Assembly (NCBI RefSeq): GCF_007747995.1 | Contig: NZ_CP036276.1 | Coordinates: 502,001-566,000, forward strand | DNA from: Symmachiella dynata | GTDB lineage: Bacteria; Planctomycetota; Planctomycetia; Planctomycetales; Planctomycetaceae | Direction: 5' to 3' | DNA: 64,000 nucleotides | Part shown: piece after piece, positions 18,421-26,466 of the stretch | How positions within the stretch are numbered: the first letter of the stretch is position 1 | Layout of the letters: the number at the start of each line of letters is the position of its first letter | Notes under the pieces: generated by a model | Databases searched by the model: none | Seen by the model: the letters and a program-made list of their open reading frames with translations, nothing else | Told to the model about the DNA's origin: nothing | Program-made: the position numbers and the translations under genes

Positions 18421-18474
18421 TCGGCGCGGCTGCTAAGTAACGGCGTGTCTGCTAAGTAATCACGAGCAAAATGC

Positions 18475-18502
18475 AACGGCGAGGCGAAGACGCTTCGCCG
18501 TT
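18475..18502. terminator. Stem-loop between convergent genes
   Basis: AACGGCGA at 18475-18482 pairs with TCGCCGTT at 18495-18502, with further pairing inside. It sits between the VanZ-like gene (ends 18420) and the reverse-strand PIN/TRAM gene (ends 18569), so it may end transcription from both sides. A short direct repeat CTGCTAAGTAA lies just before it (near 18430 and 18450). Confidence 0.5.
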
Positions 18503-18568
18503 ACTCTTGCGCGGAGCACGTGCTGGTGGCATGCATTTTTCAATGCGCCGTTAGGCCGCACGCTGTGG

Positions 18569-19591
18569 TCAATGCTCGTCGTGGTCCCACAGTTTCCCGA
18601 AGATCATACGGCCGGCGCTGTTTTGCAGGACGCTGGTGACGATAATGTCTGCATCGGTGCCGACAAGGTCGCCCGCCGCTTCGCACACGACCATCGTGCC
18701 ATCGTCGAGGTATCCCACGCCTTGACCGACGCTTTCTCCTTCTTTGATGACCTTGATCTGCATCCGTTCGCCCGGGAGATAGCGGGGCTTGAGCGAATTG
18801 GCGACGTCGTTGAGATTCACCACATCCACGCCTTGCACGCTGGCGACCTTGTTCAAATTGAAGTCGTTGGTCACCACCCGCCCGCCAAGTTCCATCGCCA
18901 CTTCCACCAACCGTTGATCGATCGACAGTCCCTTCGATTCCTCACCATTTTCAACATGGTGCATGCGGACGTCGGTTTTCTCGTCGGCCTGTAAACGCGC
19001 CAAAATATCCAGCCCACGACGGCCGCGATTTCGCCGCAGTTTTTCTTTGCTGTCTGCGATATTTTGAAGTTCCTTGAGCACAAATGTCGGCACGATCAAT
19101 TCTGAGTCAAGCACATTGGTATCGACCATATCGGCGATCCGCCCATCGATGATCGCACTGGTGTCCAAGATAAAAGGACGGCCCCCTTTGACCTTTTTAG
19201 AAAACTCAACGTAGGGAATGATGAAGCGAAAATCGTCCCTCGTATGCAATAACCACGTCACGCACAAATAAGGGGCTGTAATACTTGTCAAAATTTTGAC
19301 AAGATTCCCGTAGTTGGAATTAACGAGTGCCGGTTCCAATGCTTGGTTCAAGAGGTTGCTCAACAACCACCCCACCAATAGCCCGAAGTAAATCGCCGAT
19401 ATCACTTGCAGGCTAAATCGCCTCAATCCGAAATCCAACAATGTGGCTGCCTGTGTGATCAACATCAGCACGACAAACGAAACAACGGGATAATCAGCGA
19501 CTATCTCTGGGCGGTTTTCCGAACTGACGAACATGCCTGCCGCGCCTGCGCAGACAATCAAATAGATCGAACGAATGATGATGAATAGCAT
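18569..19591 (-). CDS. PIN/TRAM domain membrane protein (YacL-like)
   Basis: About 340 residues. Four membrane helices fill the first ~115 residues. A PIN domain follows with the catalytic-type Asp in FILDTSAIIDGRIADM, then ELQNIADSKEKLRRNRGRRGLDIL. A C-terminal TRAM RNA-binding domain spans roughly LKPRYLPGERMQIKVIKEG to the end. The architecture is that of YacL-type putative membrane ribonucleases. The start at 19591 follows AGG by about 7 bases on the reverse strand; the in-frame ATG at 19627 has no site and would add a non-membrane leader. Single gene with no obvious operon partners. Confidence 0.9.
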   Translation of the reverse strand: MLFIIIRSIYLIVCAGAAGMFVSSENRPEIVADYPVVSFVVLMLITQAATLLDFGLRRFSLQVISAIYFGLLVGWLLSNLLNQALEPALVNSNYGNLVKILTSITAPYLCVTWLLHTRDDFRFIIPYVEFSKKVKGGRPFILDTSAIIDGRIADMVDTNVLDSELIVPTFVLKELQNIADSKEKLRRNRGRRGLDILARLQADEKTDVRMHHVENGEESKGLSIDQRLVEVAMELGGRVVTNDFNLNKVASVQGVDVVNLNDVANSLKPRYLPGERMQIKVIKEGESVGQGVGYLDDGTMVVCEAAGDLVGTDADIIVTSVLQNSAGRMIFGKLWDHDEH

Positions 19592-20091
19592 GCTACACCT
19601 AAATAGCGAATGCGATGGAGATCGCATTTTGGATTGAAAGTTGCAGGGATTTCAGACCTGCTGAAAACTGCGCCCGTGGGAAAATCCATGCAGTGAACAG
19701 ACCACTGCAGCAACCCAAATCAGCGATTTGGATGTGCTAAGAGATTTCAAAAAAGTCCTGCAATATCTATCTGCGGCGCATGCTTCAGATCAGGACGGTA
19801 AGGCCAGTCAACAAAAATGCCGTTCGGCGACGGTTCGAATGTGAGCCACTTCACAAAATTGTCGTCTGTTTTGAACCAAGAATCAAGCAGCCTTGCCACT
19901 TCGATCACGTCTTGTTGGCTGTTCCTATCAGCACTCGCGGTCCCGGAGTCATAGTAACTAGTGTGATACCCTTGTCTACCGGCCCGCTTTTTGGGGTGCG
20001 AATGGGTGGTTTTGTGGGCTTGCCACCAGCACCGCACGTATTTTCCCTACAGATGTGGGCACTTGCAAAACTTCCCCGCAACGGCGCGGCG
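19592..20091. other. Low-information gap with a short hairpin and a possible decayed reading frame
   Basis: 500 bases with lower GC than the neighbours. TGCAGTG (19689-19695) and CACTGCA (19703-19709) form a small hairpin. A reverse-strand frame at 19747-20037 is listed separately. Nothing else is recognised. Confidence 0.4.
19747..20037 (-). pseudogene. Possible remnant of a small hypothetical gene
   Basis: The reverse strand has an open frame whose last ~55 residues look protein-like (VIEVARLLDSWFKTDDNFVKW, then PNGIFVDWPYRPDL), while the first ~35 residues are rich in His, Lys and Arg and look like chance translation. An overlapping frame at 19905-20105 also reads partly plausibly, which would fit a frameshifted or truncated gene. 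No domain is recognised and no good ribosome binding site is seen. It may equally be a small unknown gene or chance. Confidence 0.25.
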
Positions 20092-20595
20092 TCACTTTGC
20101 TTCATCGCCCAGGGTCTCTTTTAACAAATCGTACAAAGCATGCAATGATTGCGGAATAACCGTCGTATCGGAGATCACAGTCATAAAATTCGTATCGCCG
20201 CTCCAGCGCGGTACGATATGCCAATGCAAATGCCCCGGCAGCCCCGCGCCGGCGACATGTCCCAGGTTCAGCCCGATATTGAATCCCTGGGGAGAGAGGC
20301 TTTGCTGCATGGCCGAGGTCATTTGCTGCAAGACCTGCATGCACTCCAGCATCTCCTCATCATCCAATTGCCCAAAATCCCCCTTATGGGCGAGCGGCGC
20401 AATCAGCAAATGCCCGTTGTTGTACGGATACCGATTCAAAACGGTGATTGTCCGCGGACCGCGCGTCACGACCAGATTCTCAGCGTCGTTTTGCTCCGCA
20501 ATATACCGGCACAAAAAACAATCCGGCCCGGATTCGTCCTTAGGCTCTTTGATGTATTGCAACCGCCAGGGCGCCCAGAGGATTTCTTGCGACAC
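20092..20595 (-). CDS. HIT family nucleotide hydrolase/phosphorylase
   Basis: 167 residues. The HIT motif appears as GHLHWHIVPRW (H-x-H-x-H) near residues 123-133, and CFLC near residues 26-29 with a downstream His could bind zinc, as in the Ap4A phosphorylase-like branch. NRYPYNNGHLLIAPLAHKGDF is the strand before it. The family cleaves dinucleoside polyphosphates or AMP-lysine-type compounds; the exact substrate is not readable. The start codon is GTG at 20595. It may share a promoter region with the LysM lipoprotein gene 60 bp upstream. Confidence 0.93.
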   Translation of the reverse strand: MSQEILWAPWRLQYIKEPKDESGPDCFLCRYIAEQNDAENLVVTRGPRTITVLNRYPYNNGHLLIAPLAHKGDFGQLDDEEMLECMQVLQQMTSAMQQSLSPQGFNIGLNLGHVAGAGLPGHLHWHIVPRWSGDTNFMTVISDTTVIPQSLHALYDLLKETLGDEAK

Positions 20596-20655
20596 GGTTT
20601 CAGGACTCTTTTGATCTGGGGTGAAGGAATTTGCTATGGTACGTGTGAGGATCTC

Positions 20656-21042
20656 TTACCGCGCCGGCGGCAGAAAAATCGACTGCCCCGGCTGCAGTGT
20701 CGAGGTCGCGTCTAAACCATTGCTGTCCAGCAGTCGCGACAACGGAATTTGGTGGGCGCGGGCGATGCCCGAGAGTGTATCCCCCTGCCGGACTTGATAA
20801 TACTGCTGCGTTTCACTGCGGTCGGGGATGTCGACGATTTGAGAAACAGGCACATGTTTGATCGGCCCTGGATTCGGCGTGAAGTCGCCGCTTTGCTGAG
20901 ACACCACCGGTCCCGGCGTCTGTTGCGTGACGGGCCCCGTGCCGGGATCAATCACTTGATGGCCTCCGCAGCCAGCCATCATGACCAGAGACAACACAGG
21001 CAAAAATCGAAGTTGTCGGTCGGCATCAGAATCAGCATACAC
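20656..21042 (-). CDS. LysM domain lipoprotein
   Basis: About 128 residues. A signal sequence ends in the lipobox MMAGCG, so the mature N-terminus is a lipid-modified Cys. A Pro/Gln-rich linker follows, then one LysM domain: YYQVRQGDTLSGIARAH, LLDSNGLDA, LQPGQSIFLP. LysM binds N-acetylglucosamine-containing glycans such as peptidoglycan. GTG 21042 follows GGAAGGA by about 9 bases; a TTG at 21060 overlaps that site and is less likely. It lies upstream of the HIT gene on the same strand. Confidence 0.87.
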   Translation of the reverse strand: MYADSDADRQLRFLPVLSLVMMAGCGGHQVIDPGTGPVTQQTPGPVVSQQSGDFTPNPGPIKHVPVSQIVDIPDRSETQQYYQVRQGDTLSGIARAHQIPLSRLLDSNGLDATSTLQPGQSIFLPPAR

Positions 21043-21142
21043 AATCCAGGATCCTTCCAATTCGATTCAGGCATCCGCTGCACAGTACGACCCAGATTCT
21101 AACGCGTTTGCCGACACATGAAAATGCCGGTCCGGGGCAGGC

Positions 21143-21294
21143 GGCTTGAGGCTTGAGGGGACAGGCGTGAGGGGAGTCAATTGGGCGTCGAGCGCAATAG
21201 GAATGTCGAATGATCAATCGAAACCGCTTGACATCCGATGTCGTATTGCGGCCTCCGAGATCTTTCTCAAGCCTGTCCCCTCACGCCTCAAGCC
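21143..21294. repeat. Inverted repeat that supplies the end of the neighbouring gene
   Basis: A 24-bp arm at 21143-21166 (GGCTTGAGGCTTGAGG...) matches the reverse complement of 21271-21294 with one mismatch. The right arm encodes the last four residues and the stop of the reverse-strand gene that ends at 21281. A related string of GGCGTGAGG/GGCTTGAGG words occurs at about 48020-48060. Confidence 0.75.
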
Positions 21295-22417
21295 GATCAG
21301 CCCCCGCCGGGAGCGATGGGTCTGCTTGGAGCGAAGGGGCTGCTGGGGGTGTCCCACGGCGCAGCCAGCCGGAGAGGGTCCCGTAGGCGCGTTTGATCAG
21401 GCTGCCATCCAGTACGCCCTCGGTGATCGTGGCTTCGTCGCTGGAGAAGTTCGTCCAGACAGCATCGATGTACGGGGCGTACGACTGGCTAACGGTCGCG
21501 TAGAAACCTTGTTCGTTCATCGTCTTCAGTGAATCCGCATAGTGACCGATGACCACTTCATTAAACAAAATGCCGGCCACGCTGATGCCGGTCATCGTTC
21601 CCGTCGCCACCGATTGTGCTTTGCCGAGACTGTGCATGGTGACCGCCGTTGAGACATTCAACAGACTCACATTGTCCCGTCCGGCAATCTCGCGCATTTC
21701 ATTCCAATAGCTGGTGATTTCCGATTCCGGAATGATCGACGTATAGTTGGCTGCCGAAATCGCCGCCCGCGTTTCGTCCAACGACTTTTTGAGTTCGTCC
21801 ACCGACAATGGAGGCGCATCGATCAAACCGGCTGCCTGCCCGGATGCATTCCGCACAGCATCCAAAATGTCGTCCACCTGCTCAATCGTCGAAGTCTCGT
21901 CGATCAATCCTTGTGTCTTCAATTCGGTCGCCAATTCCTTGGCATACACCTGCGTTCCGTACGCCACGTCGCTGACAATTGCCAGCATCCACATCGGCGA
22001 GAGATGCATCATCGATAGACCCGCCAGATCGACAAAGTTGCCCACCGCCTTGCGGGCCATATAGCTCTCCATCCCCGCTTCCGCTTCAGCAACTTCAGCC
22101 GGTTTCGTCTTGCCAATATCCTCGGTGAGGAACCGCAGCGAATTTCGGACAACCACCTCATAGGTCTTGGAATTATGAAAGCCCCGCGGCACCAACAATT
22201 CCGCCGCTTCACGCGCCGCTCCGGACGCCAATGCCACCGTACTGCGCACCGTCCGCTCAGGCAGCGATAAGGTGTAGAGCAAATACTGTGTCAAATCCGG
22301 CGCGGCGACGTCCAGCGGTACATGCTTTCCGCACGAAACACATTTCAAATGCCCGGCCAACGCTTTTTCATCACTCAGCTCACCCTGGCAACGGGGACAA
22401 CAATGGTCGGTGGTCAT
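21281..22417 (-). CDS. Conserved-looking hypothetical protein with N-terminal zinc ribbon
   Basis: 378 residues, not recognised as a known family. The N-terminus has CCPRCQGEL and CVSCGKHVPLD, a two-CxxC zinc ribbon. A mostly helical region follows with LLYTLSLPERTVRSTVALASGAAREAAELLVP, and two hydrophobic helices (near MWMLAIVSDVAYG and GISVAGILFNEVVIG) suggest membrane association. The end is Pro/Ala-rich and its last codons come from an inverted repeat. ATG 22417 is chosen because it has GGGG upstream, while TTG 22426 overlaps that site. Function unknown. Confidence 0.75.
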   Translation of the reverse strand: MTTDHCCPRCQGELSDEKALAGHLKCVSCGKHVPLDVAAPDLTQYLLYTLSLPERTVRSTVALASGAAREAAELLVPRGFHNSKTYEVVVRNSLRFLTEDIGKTKPAEVAEAEAGMESYMARKAVGNFVDLAGLSMMHLSPMWMLAIVSDVAYGTQVYAKELATELKTQGLIDETSTIEQVDDILDAVRNASGQAAGLIDAPPLSVDELKKSLDETRAAISAANYTSIIPESEITSYWNEMREIAGRDNVSLLNVSTAVTMHSLGKAQSVATGTMTGISVAGILFNEVVIGHYADSLKTMNEQGFYATVSQSYAPYIDAVWTNFSSDEATITEGVLDGSLIKRAYGTLSGWLRRGTPPAAPSLQADPSLPAGADRLEA

Positions 22418-22726
22418 GCGATTCAATCCCCAATTTATTGATTAAATTGTGCGACAGCACGTCTCTCTCAAATAGAGGTCTATCCTTGAATAACGGGTAC
22501 TTCTGCCCATTGGATCACAAGAATTAGCATTTCCTCCCGGGTAATTCCCCACTCAGACAAGACGATTGCCGGGCGTCCTGGCGTTTTGCTTGCGACTTTT
22601 CCGGTTACGGGAGGGAATCTGAGAATGCTCAGGTTGGCGAAGATTCGATTTCGTCCTGCCGATGCGATCTCACAGCAGGCATGGTGACTTTACAATTCTC
22701 CATGTTTTTTGGGCAAGGACGCTCTC
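22418..22726. other. Divergent intergenic region
   Basis: 309 bases between two divergent genes, so both promoters should lie here. No clear -35/-10 pair, operator or repeat was recognised. AAGGA at 22715-22719 is the ribosome binding site of the right-hand gene. Confidence 0.4.
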
Positions 22727-23575
22727 ATGAAATTCCAATGGAAGGCAGCATGCGCACTCTGTGCCGCCCTGATGTTCGTCGGCTGTACGCGTGTGGTTGT
22801 TAAAAAAGATCCCGGATACGACGACAAAGGATTTCGGTATTACCGGCCAAAACCCTATCTGTTTATAACGCCCGGAACGAGCGGTGGTGGCGGGCCCAGT
22901 ACGTTTTCTATTCAGCAAGGAAAACCACTGGAGATCAAAACCAGCCAAACCGGTAATGCGGGGGAGATCGCACAAGCCGGCTATCAGCTGTCCGACACAG
23001 ATGCCGATGTGACTGACGCGAATACATTTCAAAAACTTTCTGCGCCGGGGGCTCCCCAAGCTCCGTCAAAGATCTCCATCGATCTTGTCTACATGCCCGA
23101 TTTCGCTGAGGAATACTCGGTCGAATTGAAACCCGGCCTAGGCATCGGCGAGTTAAGCATGGAATTGGAGGATGGCTGGAAGCTGACCAGCGTGGGTATC
23201 AAAACGGATCAACAAGTCGATGAAATCATCAGTAGCGTTGCGGAAGTTGTGGAGGCTGGTGGCGGATTATTGGCCCCGAGAGGGGAAGCAACCAGTGATG
23301 GGGGTGCACCTGTTGGACCCCATGGGATCTACGCCACAAACGTCCCCTTCGGATTCTACGAAGCAGTGATCGCCTGTGATCCGTGCGGCCGCAAACAATT
23401 GTATGGTTGGCGCTACGTCGGCTTTATGCCGTTTCAAAGTTGTCCCACGCAGCCTTGCGGCATGCAGACCGTGGGATGCGAAACAGACGTAGGCACGATC
23501 TTTGGATTGGTGTGGGTGAACGGAATTTTGCAATTCGCAGAAATCGGCGAGATTCCCCGCCAACCGCAACCGTAA
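22727..23575 (+). CDS. Hypothetical lipoprotein
   Basis: About 282 residues. A signal sequence ends in the lipobox MFVGCT, so it should be anchored in a membrane. The rest is a secreted-type protein with no family I recognise: a Gly-rich stretch (TSGGGGPSTFSIQQG), a middle region IDLVYMPDFAEEYSVELKPGLG and a Cys-containing C-terminal part (CDPCGRKQLYGWRY, SCPTQPCGMQTVGCETD) with five or more Cys that may form disulphides. ATG 22727 follows AAGGA by 7 bases; the in-frame start at 22709 overlaps that site. Single gene, probably ended by the hairpin at 23640. Confidence 0.78.
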   Translation: MKFQWKAACALCAALMFVGCTRVVVKKDPGYDDKGFRYYRPKPYLFITPGTSGGGGPSTFSIQQGKPLEIKTSQTGNAGEIAQAGYQLSDTDADVTDANTFQKLSAPGAPQAPSKISIDLVYMPDFAEEYSVELKPGLGIGELSMELEDGWKLTSVGIKTDQQVDEIISSVAEVVEAGGGLLAPRGEATSDGGAPVGPHGIYATNVPFGFYEAVIACDPCGRKQLYGWRYVGFMPFQSCPTQPCGMQTVGCETDVGTIFGLVWVNGILQFAEIGEIPRQPQP

Positions 23576-23639
23576 CCGAATTTGCCCATCACAAGATTAC
23601 ACTGAAAAATAATTACAGCGGATGTTTTTTTTAAGACTG

Positions 23640-23675
23640 GGGGCGTCATCGGCCTGTATCTGTCGGTGACGCCCC
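23640..23675 (+). terminator. Stem-loop after the hypothetical lipoprotein gene
   Basis: GGGGCGTCA at 23640-23648 pairs with TGACGCCCC at 23667-23675. AATTT follows, a weak T tract; a T8 run precedes the stem at 23625-23632. It lies 65 bp after the stop at 23575. A terminator is likely but not certain. Confidence 0.55.
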
Positions 23676-23832
23676 AATTTCGTAGACAATCTGGTACATC
23701 GCAAACTTTGCGCTTGGAATTCGAGCGCGTCTCTGCACCCTCGTCGCCCTGGGCATTTCGGCGGAAACTGGTATTCTGTGTCAAAGCGAACTCGAGAATA
23801 CACCGCTGATTCCATCCGCAGATAATTCCCCC

Positions 23833-24834
23833 ATGACTTCCAAGTCGCAACCCGTACATCTGGTCACGCAGCAACCTTTGAGCATGACGACTGCTGGGTT
23901 GTGCGTATTGATGTCGGCACTGTGGGGTGCCAATGCTGTCGCTGTCAAATTCTCCACCGTCGATATTCCCGCGATCTCCACTGCATTGATTCGCTTCGTG
24001 CTCGCAACGCTATTTATGCTGCTTTGGTGTCGCTGGGAAGGCGTCGGACTAAAACTAAATCGGACACAGTTCCGGTCGGTGCTCATCACGGGCGTCTTGT
24101 TATTTTTGCAGATCGGCGCATTTCATCTCGGGGTGGCCCGATCGAGTTCCTCGCACGCGACGCTGTTCGTCAACACCTATGTCTTTTGGGTGGTGGCCTT
24201 AGAACATTTTGTGATGCGGGCGACGCAACTTTCCTGGAATCGCATGCTGGGGCTGCTCATCGCCGGATCAGGCGTCGTGCTGATCGTGGCGGTCGACACA
24301 CAAAACACAACACCCACCAAAGGCGATCCCGCGACACTCGCAGGCGACCTCATGTTGTTGGCCAGCGGATTTTTGTTAGGCGTCAAGATCATCTACACCA
24401 AACACGCGCTACGTAAAGTGCAACCGGGGCCCCTCACATTTCATAGCGGCCTCGTCGGTGTCGTGCTGTTTGCGATCTACACCACACTCTTCGAAGGAGT
24501 GAACCTACTCCACGTAACACCGGCTGTGATTTGGCAATTCAGCGTCGAGCACACCCCTTCGCTGTTGGGGTTATTGTATCAAGGCGTGGTGGTGGCCGGC
24601 TTCTGTTTCGCACTCTCGGCGTTGCTACTGCGACGGCACGCCGCTTCACAAATCTCAGTCTTCAGTTTCGCCTCACCGCTATTTGGCCTAACGTTCAGCG
24701 TCATCTTCCGCGGCGACCAACTCTCCCCCTGGCTAGCCGTCGCCGCCCTATGCGTCATCGTCGGCATCTGGCTGGTAACGGCGGTGAAAGCACGTGGAGA
24801 AAACGGCGTTCCATCGAAGAAATCGGCTCGATGA
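23833..24834 (+). CDS. DMT superfamily (EamA) transporter
   Basis: 333 residues with about ten membrane helices in two EamA repeats. The first repeat begins LCVLMSALWGANAVAVKFS, a typical EamA start, and ends with GVVLIVAVD; the second begins with LAGDLMLLASGFLLGVKIIYTK and ends in the last helix before a short basic tail. Members export metabolites such as amino acids or move nucleotide sugars; the substrate is unknown. It appears to be a single gene with weak ribosome binding signals. Confidence 0.9.
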   Translation: MTSKSQPVHLVTQQPLSMTTAGLCVLMSALWGANAVAVKFSTVDIPAISTALIRFVLATLFMLLWCRWEGVGLKLNRTQFRSVLITGVLLFLQIGAFHLGVARSSSSHATLFVNTYVFWVVALEHFVMRATQLSWNRMLGLLIAGSGVVLIVAVDTQNTTPTKGDPATLAGDLMLLASGFLLGVKIIYTKHALRKVQPGPLTFHSGLVGVVLFAIYTTLFEGVNLLHVTPAVIWQFSVEHTPSLLGLLYQGVVVAGFCFALSALLLRRHAASQISVFSFASPLFGLTFSVIFRGDQLSPWLAVAALCVIVGIWLVTAVKARGENGVPSKKSAR

Positions 24835-25213
24835 GCAATCATCTCTGACGCGAAGCTCATTTTGCGCGAACCCTTCCGCAGTTTTCGTATCTAATGGGAA
24901 ACCAGTCTATCGCATCGAGCAAAAAACTATGACTACTTTTTTCTTCAACCAAGCCTCTTACACATTTGACTCGTCATTCGATGGCGAGGCGGAGACGGTG
25001 TCGGTCTGAAGCATTTCCGAAAACCCAACCTCAGCCCGCCCAGTGAATTCGCTTGGCGGGCTGTTTTTGTTTCTGCAGTTGGATTTCTCTGTTTAAGTCG
25101 CAACTACTGCCCTGGCGCTGCATGGGCACAAAAAGGCTGCCGAGGCTGCTCTCCTTGTCGGCTGGTCAGTGGGCGCGGTGCAATTCCTCACTTCGAAAGG
25201 AGTACTTTGAGCA
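24835..25213. other. Intergenic region with an orphan terminator upstream of the EF-Tu-like gene
   Basis: 379 bases. A 26-codon open frame at 24930-25010 (MTTFFFNQASYTF...) has no good ribosome binding site, yet a rho-independent terminator follows at 25033. AAAGGAG at 25196-25202 is the ribosome binding site of the EF-Tu-like gene. No tRNA is present. Confidence 0.45.
25033..25073 (+). terminator. Rho-independent terminator
   Basis: AGCCCGCC at 25033-25040 pairs perfectly with GGCGGGCT at 25055-25062, followed by GTTTTTGTTTC. It is a good intrinsic terminator. It lies 199 bp after the DMT transporter and 140 bp before the EF-Tu-like gene, so it may end a long transporter transcript, a small unannotated transcript, or shield the next gene from read-through. 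Confidence 0.8.
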
Positions 25214-26389
25214 ATGGTTCAGAAAGTTCACGTGAATGTCGGGACAATCGGTCACATCGATCATGGTAAAACAACGTTGACGGCGGCCATACTGGCTGTG
25301 CAGGCGTGCCGTGGAATGGCCCAAGCCAAAAGCTACGCGGATGTTTCCAAAGGAGGGACCGTGCGTGATGAGACGAAAACGGTAACCATTATCACGAGTC
25401 ATGTGGAGTACGAAACCGAGCGGCGCCACTATGCGCATGTTGACTGCCCCGGCCATGCCGATTACATCAAGAACATGATCACCGGCGCGGCTCAGATGGA
25501 CGGCGCAATTTTGCTCACGTCGGCGGTTGACGGTCCGATGCCGCAAACACGTGAGCATATCCTGCTTGCGCGACAGGTCGGTGTGCCGCATATCGTGGTG
25601 TTCGTCAACAAGTGTGACCTCGTCGACGATCCGGATATCATCGATCTCGTCGAGATGGAAGCCCGTGACCTGTTAACCAAATACGGCTACAAGGGTTCGC
25701 AGGTGACAGTCATCCGAGGGAATGCCAAAGGCGCTCTGGAGCATCCCGATGATCCACAATTTTCTGGGTGTATCGAAGAGTTGCTGGCCGCTTTGGATAC
25801 GGAGATTCCTGATCCATACCGGGATGTCGACAAACCATTTTTGTTGGCAATCGAAGGTGTGCATCAAATCGAAGGACGCGGAACGGTGGTCACGGGGCGT
25901 ATCGAGCAAGGTCTCGTCCGTGCCGGTGACGATGTCGAGATCCTGGGGCTAGCGGAACCGATTCGTACGGTTTGTACAAGCGTGGAAGCGTTCCGGCAAG
26001 TGTTGGATGTTGGTTCCGCCGGTCAAAATGTTGGTCTGTTGTTGCGTCGAGTGAAGCAAGATCAAGTGTGTCGCGGTCAAGTGATCGCGGCGCCCGGTAG
26101 TATATTGCCTCGCCGAAAATTCCAGGCCGAAATTTATGCATTGACGAAGGAGGAAGGAGGACGCCATTCTCCATTTTTTAATGGTTATCGTCCTCAATTC
26201 TACTTCCGGACCACGGATGTGACAGGTGATACGAAGTTGGTTGGCAAGACCGAAATGGTCCTACCGGGCGACTCAGTGTCGGTTCGAATCGGCTTGGATA
26301 AGCCGGTTGCTTTGGAACCGGGCACACGTTTCGCGATTCGTGAAGGAGGTCGGACTGTCGGCTCCGGCGTAGTAACCGAAGTCGATTGA
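25214..26389 (+). CDS. Divergent elongation factor Tu paralogue
   Basis: 391 residues, full EF-Tu length with all three domains. Kept: GHIDHGKT (13-20), Thr58 and Thr61 of switch I, DCPGH (77-81), NKCD (132-135), GRGTVVTGR, and the domain 3 block [13 protein letters not shown]. Changed: the usual ARGITIN of switch I reads TKTVTII, the loop before it is rewritten, and the G5 motif GSALKAL reads GNAKGAL (169-175). No tRNA-Trp, secE or nusG follows, so this is not the main tuf locus. GTP binding looks possible but altered; whether it delivers aminoacyl-tRNA is uncertain. It faces a GyrB-like gene, with a strong hairpin between them. Confidence 0.9.
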   Translation: MVQKVHVNVGTIGHIDHGKTTLTAAILAVQACRGMAQAKSYADVSKGGTVRDETKTVTIITSHVEYETERRHYAHVDCPGHADYIKNMITGAAQMDGAILLTSAVDGPMPQTREHILLARQVGVPHIVVFVNKCDLVDDPDIIDLVEMEARDLLTKYGYKGSQVTVIRGNAKGALEHPDDPQFSGCIEELLAALDTEIPDPYRDVDKPFLLAIEGVHQIEGRGTVVTGRIEQGLVRAGDDVEILGLAEPIRTVCTSVEAFRQVLDVGSAGQNVGLLLRRVKQDQVCRGQVIAAPGSILPRRKFQAEIYALTKEEGGRHSPFFNGYRPQFYFRTTDVTGDTKLVGKTEMVLPGDSVSVRIGLDKPVALEPGTRFAIREGGRTVGSGVVTEVD

Positions 26390-26405
26390 CAGTCCCTTGG
26401 CAACG

Positions 26406-26436
26406 CACCACTCGTCGCAACGCGCGGCGAGTGGTG
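26406..26436. terminator. Strong hairpin between the convergent EF-Tu-like and GyrB-like genes
   Basis: CACCACTCG at 26406-26414 pairs with CGAGTGGTG at 26428-26436, with CGC/GCG extending the stem towards a small loop. It sits 17 bp past the EF-Tu-like stop and 31 bp past the GyrB-like stop, so it can serve both transcripts. No clear T tract follows on either strand. Confidence 0.6.
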
Positions 26437-26466
26437 TCTGTAAAAGCAAGTTGAGTTGCCACGTCA

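Noticed and set aside
25214-26389. Reading this gene as the main tuf gene
   Set aside because: Altered switch I and G5, and no tRNA-Trp, secE or nusG next to it; a paralogue fits better.
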